Source: Dryococelus australis (taxonomy: Eukaryota > Arthropoda > Insecta > Phasmatodea > Phasmatidae). Taken from it: a stretch of 64,000 nucleotides of DNA. Within the stretch, counting starts at the first letter, position 1. Each line of letters begins with the position of its first letter. Below, one piece after another: positions 54,996 to 64,000 of the stretch. The translations under genes were made by a program, and so were the position numbers. Below the pieces are notes generated by a model, which did not search any database, was not told the origin of the DNA, and saw only the letters and a program-made list of their open reading frames with translations. The stretch lies in assembly GCA_029891345.1 (NCBI GenBank), contig CM057009.1, positions 296,051,966 through 296,115,965 on the forward strand, given 5' to 3'.

Positions 54996-57515
54996 GACGC
55001 ACGAGAGCACAGAATAGCAACATCTAGTAAGGCAGATAGAAGAGCATTTGTATGACGGTGATTTCTAAAGCGTTTAACTTCGTGAAGAAGGGTAGAGGAT
55101 GTTTTGTTTACTGCGTAAAGCCGCCAGGATGTGCGATGTTGACGCCCCTGTACATGCCACGTTTATAATGTTGAAGAGCCTCCCCAAATTAATTGTATTT
55201 ATTTATTTTACGCCGGACGCCGAGTACTGGGAAAGAATGCTACGCCTACGGATTGCTACGATCGGAGGGTGCATAAGTTATCAAGTATAGCCAGGAAGTG
55301 GTTAAATTAATTACATGACAAAAGCGCTGAGGAAAGTCGCCTACTGCCCTGCATTGCCTACCAGGGATACGTCACACCCAGTAAACTCACCTCGATCCAG
55401 CCATCAGCCATATCTGGGGACCTGAAACAAGAGCAACAGTGTCTATCCTGTTGTGGGCTAGTGTCTTCTCTCAAATAATCCATTAGAGCGGCGTTGTCAA
55501 TTCCATGGTTGTTTACAGCTGGTTATCTATTTTAGCATCGTTGATGCCAGTCTCCTCAGAAGTCTGCTTAATTGTTCATAGTTAGAGATAAGTTTTGTTC
55601 TCAGAAATTGTTATGTAATGTTGTAATTGTTAATTGTTGGTCATTCCTCGTTGTGCTAATGATAAATGTTGTTATTGTTTATCTGAGACGCCTAAGTTTC
55701 AGGCGTAGAGTTCTCAGTGTTGTTGAGTGAGTAACATGTAAACAATAATATTGTTTGCTGGTCTAGCCCTAGCATTGTTCTTCAATCAATGCTATATGAT
55801 GGTAAAGTGTTCACATCATAAGCCTAGCTACCCACACAGAGCAGTCTTTGGGCATCTAGCGGAGTGGTGACCCAATCAGAGGGGCCTTTCTTCTGTGCTC
55901 TACTGGCCTTGAAAGAGTTTCAGGCAGTAGGGGCGCAATCTGGTGATGTTTCGGACTTTAACTGTGGGGTCGTTTTATGCTACACAATACAGAAGTGTAA
56001 TACGACGGCACTTTATTTTTTATTTCCCTGGTGTAGGCCATTGAGTGCAGATTTGTTTAACCCCTGTATGCTACTCCTTTTTGTGGAAGTCGTTTTGTAA
56101 TTAATTATTATTATTAAGTTCCTTTCCTCTCTACTAGTGATATATTTTACATGGTTAGTAACATAATGTTTTACTTATACTAAGTGTTAATGTCCCTCAT
56201 CCTTAGCAAAATTCTATCCATAAGAAGTTTCATTGGCACACACGGCTAACTGCAATAAATTATGTCCAGAGAAAAATATTTGTATGCAAATAGTTACTTG
56301 TATAAGTGTTCCCAATTGTAGATCTTGACTAAGAAACGGATTTTAAACAGTAACATTGGTTAGCATAAAGATATTATTGCCTGAGAGTATAATTGACGAA
56401 GACTATTTATAAATAAATGAACTATAATGCATGTTTCGACACACAAACTTCCAAGGTCGGACACATCCAGAGACATAATAGACCCATAAATATATATTAA
56501 AACCAAAAATTAAATTCACAAGCTAATTTTAAATACCATACTCCTCAAAAAATATGAAAATCTTATATCTTTAAATTAACATTTTTTTATAAGCAGCTTC
56601 GACAAGCTGTGAATACATTTTGTTAATAAATTCCATTGTTAGTTTATGAACAACAGTACCGCACGTCAATGAACAGCAGAAACCAGCTGTGACGTCATAC
56701 CCTCTCATCCAAAGTCCGTCCGGAGGGTGGCTCAAGCAATGACCACAATAGAGGCAGCAGGGAAACTGTCGTGACGTCATGCACAACAATGTCAAGGGCA
56801 TGCACATTCATACCACAGCATCAGCACTACCACTCAACCCAGCTCGCGAGTAACACTAAACACAGGTAACCAGTGGTTTCCATATTTTACGTATACAACT
56901 CACAGCGCACCCTGCAGGTAACAGTAACACTTACATAACAAACTTTCCTTTAAAAAGTTTATGATCGCATAACAAAATAATAAAAATTAACGATTTCTAA
57001 TGGGAGGCCTCCAAAATCAAAGGTTTGTGAATTATAAAGTATAATAATAAAAAATCTAACCAGTTTTATGATTCAAAAGAATTTGAAGAAAAAAAAATTA
57101 ATATTCCAATGTTTACAACTAGATAAAAAAATTTTGAAACCGTACCTACTCAACTAACAACTTCTATAAATAAATTAATACATTATAAGAGTCACCATCA
57201 TAAAATCTCATTTGTAATACTTTATTGAATTGCGGTAAATAAAAAATAAGAAATCTAGTCTTCAAGAAAAAAGTAATGACTTCCTTATCACCGCAATTTA
57301 AGATTTTAATTTTTATAGAAAACGAACCATTTGTACAATTTAACACATTTATTATATATTATTATCTGTTATTGATACATACTTTTCTTTTAAAATAGGT
57401 TACATTCATTACGTCAACATTTTTTTTTTTTTTTTTATTTAAATAAGTGTGTATATGATACTTTATGTAAACATTCAATTTTCCTCTAAAGTATTGAAAC
57501 ATGGACATTGAATCT
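54996..57515. other. unassigned intergenic DNA
   Basis: No gene recognised. The frames at 55099-55290 and 56571-56807 have no recognisable motif. The stretch 56940-57480 is AT-rich. Confidence 0.35.
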
Positions 57516-57521
57516 GTGGTA

Positions 57522-59953
57522 CTAGGTTAAGTTACTGATCCCCTTTTCACTGGTATCTGTTTGGGCGTATAAGTGACGCAACGGGTCATATCGGGCCAGC
57601 GCTGGGCACTCCCATAAACTACGTTTCAACTCGTCGAAGCTGACTTGCTTTTCGATCTGCCACTTATAACGGATGTTTGGAGACATCAGGTAAGTGAATT
57701 GTGCGGTCACAATAGCAAATTCCACTATGTATTCGTGCAACCAATTCACTAATCGAAGGAACTTCTGTAGTTGTTTTCGGGTGGTCGGGACTGGGTAGTC
57801 TTTGATCAGCTGTAATTGCTCTGGGAGTGGATGGCCCCCATGTTCATCCACGATGTGGCCCAGAACTTGCAGATTGGTTTTCCGATGTGACATTTATTGT
57901 TTGCGTATATGAGGCCATTAATGGCGAGCCGTTCCAATACCAGTGATAAGTGGTTAACATGATCTTACCCTGAGTGGGACCAAATGACGACGTCGTCAAG
58001 GTAGGCCAAGGCGAACTCCCTAAATAACCCGTCCAGGATGCGTACCATCATTGACTGAAATGTGGATGGAGTGCACTTCAACCCGAACAGCACTGCACAG
58101 AATTGAAGATGGCGGCTGTAGGGAGCGGGGAATGCTATTTTGTGGCGATTCTGTAGGCGTACTGGCACCTGACAGTACCCGCTGTGTAGGTCGATAGTTG
58201 TTAATACCCTCGCACATCCCAAGGCATTGAGGGCATCCAAAATGTGGATATAAGATGGGATTGCGCTCTTTCTGACTTGATTTTGCCATCAGAAGTCGAC
58301 ACAAAAGCACCACATCCCATCCTTCTTGGGTGCAAGGGTATTTGCAGAATTGAACTGGATTTCCGAGGGCTCAATCCCTCCCACATTCAGCATCTCTGTG
58401 ATTTGCTCTCGTACGATCTGGCACAGTTGTGGGTAATACCACCTCGGGCTGTCATAGATGGGGTCTAATTGAGAAGCGGAATCTTGTGTTCAGCCACTGT
58501 GGTGCGGCAGAGCAGGTCCGTTATAGTGAAAACATTGCGGCGCTCATTCAATAGGTGCTGCATGGCTTCCCAGTATTCCTTGGGTACCGCATGGTCCAGT
58601 TCGGCCTGCAATACTGTCGGTGCTTCTTCAGTCAGCCAGTGGTCCAAGTTGTCCACTGTTCTTCGCTCTTTCTTTCCTAAGTGGATTCTTCGAGCCTCTG
58701 GTTCCCCCACTGTGTTCTGATCGGATGGTCAAGGCACTCCCAAAATGGCATCCTCGTGGATTTCATCAGACACGAACGCTGTAGTTGGGGTCTCAATGTC
58801 CTGTATATGTACTCTGATACATGCTTCTCCTTCGATTTCACCTATGTGTTAGTGAGTGGCTAGCTGTATGACGTGTTGAACTCTTTTGATTGGACTGTCA
58901 CTAATGAATTTTGACTTTATAAAAATTATGGGGTGCTGCCATATCAATTAAAGCACGGCATGGATGATAGTTTATCAACACTGAAATTCGAATAAAACCA
59001 TGATGTGAACTACTAATATGTGCTATGAGTTCTTGCTGTGGAGTCAGGTTCATGTTGTTTACATCGATTCGGGGGTGAATGGCATTCGGCTGCTATATCC
59101 TGCTATCTTGTTTCCTGGGTGCATATCACTCTATGATGCACTGTCCGATGGACCCGCTTATGCAGGGCACTTCTTATCCTTTATGTGCACCCCCACACCA
59201 ACGACACAGACGTGTTGGCTGCCGGCCACCGGCAGGTGGGTGCGACAGAGCAGTGTGAGTTTCTGTCCGGCTACTAGCTTTCATTGTCGACACAGTAGGG
59301 GAGCCTGTTGTGGTGCTCCCAGCACTGGATTTCGACACTGTTTCACAGGAGGTTCCGCCTTGGTTTCTAGATTGTCCATTCTCACTGCATGGTTGTTCAC
59401 GGTCGTGTTCGCAGCAAGTATGTGCTGGAATACTTGTGTCTAACAGCATGACAGTCTTTATAAAATCTTTCTCTGAGGAATGGATAACCGGCACAAGGGT
59501 GGCTCAGTATTCTTGCTGGGCTGTACTGGCTACCACTTCCAGGATGTCTTTAAATTCAAACACTGGGTTGTAGGTGCATACAAGACTAGTTTTTTTTGTT
59601 ATAAAATTGTAGAGGAACTCCTCTCCTTGCTCCTTTTGAATGATGTGGTTTCTTGCTAGGAGTGACATAAACGTATTTGCAAAGCTGCAGGTAAATATGT
59701 GGCTGAACTCTGCCCACATCATGCCGTAGTTATTTACTCCTCTCCACCACAACTTCGCATAATCTCTAAGATATTCGCCAATGTACGACGGCCAATCTTC
59801 TGGGTCAACTCTATAGTGGCTAATTCGGCCCTCGCAAGCCTTCAGAAACACCACTGGCTCCTCAGTGGATGCTCCATCATAGTGGGTGATGTGGACCAGG
59901 TACCCTTTCCCCAGCCCATTCACCACTCCGCCAGCTACGCTGCTACAAGTCAC
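57522..59953 (-). mobile_element. Ty3/gypsy fragment: gag, protease, RT, RNase H start
   Basis: Minus strand, in gene order. Gag is open at 59953-59504 (YIGEYLRDYAKLWWRGVNNY). A CCHC-like CRWCGGAHKG lies near 59180, and a protease remnant YHPCRALIDMAAPHN near 58945 (Asp-Met-Ala in place of DTGA/DSGA). The RT has TTIDLHSGYCQVPV (about 58200), KIAFPAPYSRHLQF, GLKCTPSTFQSMM and YLDDVVIWS (about 57980). The connection domain has PTTRKQLQKFLRLVNW (about 57810), and RNase H begins AQTDTSEKGIS at about 57550. It stops there, so the rest of RNase H and the integrase are missing. Several stops occur in the pre-RT part. Confidence 0.85.
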
Positions 59954-62900
59954 CTCTACACCACATAGGGGTAGTTGTCAGCTGAAGCCAGGGTCACATG
60001 TGAGTGCATGAAAGTGCACTAATGTAATGCGGTTGAATCCAGAATGTTTTATTTCCATTACCCTTATTATTAGTATTTTCCAGTGCTTAATTATTTGGTT
60101 TAAATTAAGTCATCTTATTTTGAGCAGTAGTAAAGTCCCCATCAATCACAAGTGAGAAGTGATGTTTGGAGCACCAATTGCATTAGTCCAACGAATTTAT
60201 TTTATATGGCATTTCAAAAATATATTTCCATCGCATGTGCGATACAGTGTATTTGGGTTGTGTTATTTTTAAGAGGGTTTTTCAGTGTCATTTATGTCAT
60301 GTTTTAATAAAGTGTTAATTATTGTTGGCCAACATTAATTTACATGCACCTGCATGCAGTGTAAAATAAATAATAATTATGATTTCTAACCCGTATCAAG
60401 TCCAGCAGAAACACTGCCTTTTGCCAGTATTTACATAATTGTGTTCATGAACCGGACATACATGTGACATAGCATAATGACCACATGGTGGAAAAAATGC
60501 AAAATTAATATAAGTAGTTTTTAAGAGTTTCTTTTAAAGGGTGCTTTGTTATTGCCATGTACTGTATTGAAAGTTATAATGTTTAAATAAAATCTATAAA
60601 CTCCTTGCACGAGCAGAGCCATGCGCCATGTTTAACGTAACCCAAAATTGGAGGTTAAGTTGCTCCCAGACTTGGTATTTGTTATGTATACGTTTTATAT
60701 GTTTATATTTTATTAGTGACTTTTGAGTGTAATATGTTAAATTGTTTCTCTTTCATCTCTACCCAAGTGTCATGTATATTCATTCCATTTCATTTCCTAT
60801 TAAATAGTTTTATAAAAAGCTAATCACATGACCAGTGCAGGAACTGCAGCCACTGCGCAGGCAGCTCGCCGCCATGATTTTTAGTAGCATCTTAGTCATC
60901 GTGTAAGGCGGACATGCACATGAGTTCTCTGTGGTCCTGCATCATTTCGTGCCAAATTATTTTGTTTTTAATCATTTTCATGTAATCACTGGAACTTTTG
61001 TTTTATATTCTGGGGAGTGAGCCGCCTCACATCCCAGTCATATGTACATGGCCAGGGCATAATTGACCATACTGTGCATCTAGGCCTCGTGCCACATTTT
61101 TACAGCATCAGTGTGTTCTTACTTGACTGGAACAAAATTTTTTATACGTGTTTCTTTGAAAATTAACCAGAATAACAAGAATGTTACATGAAACATGCTT
61201 TTTTTATATGTATTGCTGGTCACTTCATGACAATTTACCTAATTTTTCATACTTATGATTTTGATTCATTAATGGTGTTGGAGGACACCAAAACAACCTC
61301 CACGGGAGTGAATGTGCATTTGGTAAACGCTTATGGCCCTCACTATACTAGGACTTCTGTAATTTAGTTCGACACAATAATACAACTTGGGTAAAATTGC
61401 GTGGATGAGGGGCCAACACTTCGTGTTAACTGACTCATTTATTTCATCAGTGGAAACAGCAGCATTAAATTAATGTATACAGCATCCAGAATTGGAGACC
61501 ACCAGGGGAGGCCACAGATGGGCCAATGGCATAACGACACCTTATTACCTCGTGCTTACTGAGCTAGTACCTTACCCGGATTATTTCCTTTCCAACCTAT
61601 GCTAAACTTAATTTCTTCTGGAGTCCAGAAAGCCAACCCCATTAGTTGTTGCCTTTCCGTGTGGCATTTCACAACTACCACGCATTCCGCTATTTTCCTG
61701 TATCTTACAATGTACACCAAAATATACCTTTCCCAAACTTCAAAATTCCATCAAGTGCCTACTTGTATTAGTCCTATGCAAAATCCTACTCTCGTTAAAC
61801 AACATTTCTTGTGTGAACCTGTTTTCATGTAATTGTTTTGGGCACCATATGTGACCACGTGCACCCACATGTACCATTTACTTTGAGCCATGGCTCCTTG
61901 TTTTCGCTACTGGCGAAATTTTCACAGCATTCTGTTGTTACTAGAAACCAGCACGTCGAAGAACCACAGTCCGAAAAATAGGGGAAAGTCGTCATGTGAT
62001 ATTTGGTTCCCAAAATCACAATTGTCTTACACAAGCCATGAAGTCAGCCATCTTGTGTCCATGCTTCACCTGTGACATCAGCCAACCACCACCATCTTGG
62101 TACTGGCTGAGGGGTAGCGCACCACCTGCTGACCCCTCCATCTGTGTCGCACAGCACCAGCAGGAACCACCCCTCCCGCACCGTGCCTTGCTGGGTGTTG
62201 CCGTGGACCAGGTGACCACGTGGTCGGGCGAAGAAACAACAGCATGGAAGCCTTGTGTCAACCACACCACAATTTTCCCAGTGATTATTCAGAGCGACAA
62301 ACTTCAAATGGAAAACCGTCCTCCTTGTGCACACAGTGCTTGCGACTGATGCCGAAACTGGACCCGTTCTCTTTAGCCCTCCAGAGAAGAACATGCATGT
62401 GTAACGATCCTACCACAGCCCAGTGACTGAGGGAGCAGGTATAAATTATTAATGCAGAACTGTATGAGGGCACATGGGCGCATACATTTTTGGGATAGCC
62501 CAGGGACTTATGCACACAGTGTTTAAAACAAACTCGACTGTGGGGGTTTATCAATCTGGTGTGTGCGCCAAGCATTTGTATGTTCACAACCCCACAAAAC
62601 AACTTACAACAAACACCATCACACTTCCGTCAAATCTTGTGGATGTGTGCTCATGTATACATCTGCTACAGTTTGGGAGCATCAGCCCTAAATGTGCAAC
62701 AGGTGCTGGAGACTGTACCACGAACTGTGTATTTCGCCACAGGAATGTGCGATGCTACGTGATGTGTGTTATATCACATGTCTTCGCTATCAGGCAGCCA
62801 ATCCGGTTGCGGATTATCGAGTGCAGCAAATGCCATGATTCACCATGCTAAAGAAATAACAATTACCCAGAACAGTGGAGCAGAGAGTGAGTTCCAAAGC

Positions 62901-63055
62901 GCTGTTCATCAGGTCTAACCAGTTCCTACTCTGGAGTGGCCACAACCAACTGAATATTCCACACCATTGTTGCAGACAATACAAGTTTCAGAGCTAGAAG
63001 AGGCCCTAAATACCAGTATCAAGAAATAACAGATTCCGGCAGAAATGGGCAAATG
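59954..63055. other. unassigned intergenic DNA
   Basis: No gene, RNA or known repeat recognised. A stretch at 61820-62870 is more GC-balanced, with open frames on both strands (62044-62394 minus, 62474-62851 plus), but none shows a motif I can name. Confidence 0.35.
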
Positions 63056-63059
63056 CATC

Positions 63060-63645
63060 TACTGTTACACCAGCCTGTTTCAATTCGCTGCTGCTTTACG
63101 ATGGTGCACCAAATGAAGACCTAGTGGCATTTCTTAGCACTTGATAGAGTCGATTCAGCCACTATGGAATAGACCCAGAAGACTGGCCTTCATGTATCGG
63201 CGAGCTCCTTGGAGCGGATGCGAATTCATGGTGGTGTGGAGTAAACTACTACAGCATAATGTGGGTGGAGTTTATCCACATGTTTACATGCCTCTTTGCG
63301 AATGTGTGTACATCCCTCGGAGCAAGAAGCAGCATTATTCTAGTGGAGCAGGGAGAGGAGTCCGTCTATAATTCTGTGACCAAAAAGATCAGCTTGATAC
63401 ACACCTTCAATCCAGAGCTGGAGCTCATAGATATTTTGGAAGTGGTATCTTGTACAGCCTGGTAGGAGTACCGAGCTGTCCTTTTTCCGATGATACATTC
63501 ATCTGCGAGATACTTCATACAAACAGTAATGTTGCTGGCTGTAAGTATTCCAGCCTAACTGCACTGTGATCGCGACCGCGAACAACCACATCACGAAAAT
63601 GGACAAACCAAGAACCGAGGTAGTACAGCGAATGAAATGGTGTCA
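63060..63645 (+). pseudogene. gypsy gag fragment, related to 59504-59953
   Basis: Frames alternate through PEDWPSCIGELLGADANSWW-like text and IMWVEFIHMFTCLFANVC, then EEESVYNSVTKKISLIHTF and LELIDILEVVSCTAW (to 63462). A further piece at 63480-63640 reads MIHSSARYFIQTVMLLAVSI. Each has a counterpart in the minus-strand gag at 59504-59953 and its 3' continuation (FLYNFITKKTSLVCTY, FKDILEVVAST, VIHSSEKDFIKTVMLLDTSI), so it is the same retrotransposon family in opposite orientation. Confidence 0.75.
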
Positions 63646-63649
63646 AAAC

Positions 63650-64000
63650 CCGATGCTGGGTAAACAGTCAGTAGGCAGATGTTCAGCCCAGTTGTTGTAC
63701 ACATTACCCACACGGAGTCGCAACTGAGTTTTTAAGTCCCAGTTGCGATGTCCCATGGAAGTTACTCATGAGTGATCGACTGCATTTTTCAATTGTTGCC
63801 CCCCCCCCCACCCCCGGCCTCGGGGTGCATACCTCCTGCTACTACCTGCCTGTAAATTGTGTAGAGTTGTCAGTAAGAATCTGCTTCGGATATCCCCACT
63901 TTGCAAAGAACTCATTTTGTAGTGGTTTTACTATATTTGAGACACATGCACTACTAAGCGCATAGGCTTCTATCCACCTGGAGAATTTGTCTGTGACTAC
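63650..64000 (-). pseudogene. gypsy integrase core fragment, runs off the window
   Basis: From the window end the minus strand reads VVTDKFSRWIEAYALSSA, FAKWGYPKQILTDNSTQFTG (about 63870) with two core Asp residues, and after a poly-C disruption RNWDLKTQLRLRVGNVYNNW (about 63730) from the region after the catalytic Glu. The frame shifts near 63840. It meets the plus-strand gag fragment head-on at about 63650. Confidence 0.8.

Noticed and set aside
62044..62394. 116-codon minus-strand ORF and overlapping plus-strand ORFs around 62 kb
   Set aside because: Open frames on both strands in GC-balanced DNA, with no motif and no link to a neighbouring element.

Overview
The window is a repeat-dominated piece of an insect (hexapod) nuclear genome. 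The best taxonomic clue is a mitochondrial insert at 9.48-10.41 kb with the ancestral insect order ND2-trnW-trnC-(trnY remnant)-COX1, readable with the invertebrate mitochondrial code (TGA as Trp, ATA as Met, AGA/AGG as Ser). I see no intact host protein-coding gene. Almost everything supportable is mobile DNA, and nearly every coding region is broken by stops and frameshifts.

Region 1 (about 0.24-21.18 kb) is a very AT-rich Maverick/Polinton element, i.e. an endogenised virus-like transposon. Its long terminal inverted repeats (TIRs) contain a decayed C2H2 zinc-finger gene, so that gene is present twice in inverted orientation. Inside, left to right, are: a major-capsid-type gene (-), a conserved Polinton ORF (+), a phospholipase-A2-like domain (+), a small hydrophobic protein plus adenain-like cysteine protease (+), a fibre-like repeat protein (+), a retroviral-type integrase (+), a BRO-family gene (-), the mitochondrial insert, a matrix-metalloproteinase gene with prodomain, catalytic and haemopexin parts (-), an FtsK/HerA-type packaging ATPase (-), a minor-capsid-type gene (+), a protein-primed DNA polymerase B (-), a triple zinc-module gene (-) and two small ORFs. 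The metalloproteinase and BRO genes are accessory cargo and the most unusual content of the window. Both TIRs carry later insertions.

Region 2 (about 21.2-27.5 kb) has no recognisable gene apart from a LINE reverse-transcriptase fragment. It holds a degenerate TG-rich satellite-like array with a period of about 450-470 bp (22.5-25.3 kb) and a minisatellite of about 50 bp (25.6-26.3 kb).

Region 3 (about 27.52-42.26 kb) is a second, less AT-rich Polinton of a different lineage, flanked by TIRs of about 0.95 kb. It keeps relics of the integrase, the conserved ORF, the fibre-like protein, the ATPase C-terminus, the PLA2-like domain, the protease, and the minor and major capsid genes. It has no recognisable DNA polymerase. 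Its middle (31.25-36.0 kb) is occupied by unrelated repeats including a 5'-truncated Jockey-like LINE, and its right TIR carries a 974-bp transposon.

Region 4 (42.3-64 kb) is intergenic DNA with a (GT)n run, two tRNA-derived SINEs, a PIF/Harbinger-like non-autonomous element with a TTA target-site duplication, and pieces of at least three Ty3/gypsy retrotransposons: a gag-to-integrase-tail deletion derivative with a 33-bp repeat array (52.06-55.0 kb), a gag-protease-RT fragment on the minus strand (57.5-59.95 kb), and a gag abutting an opposite-strand integrase core at the right edge (63.06-64.0 kb).
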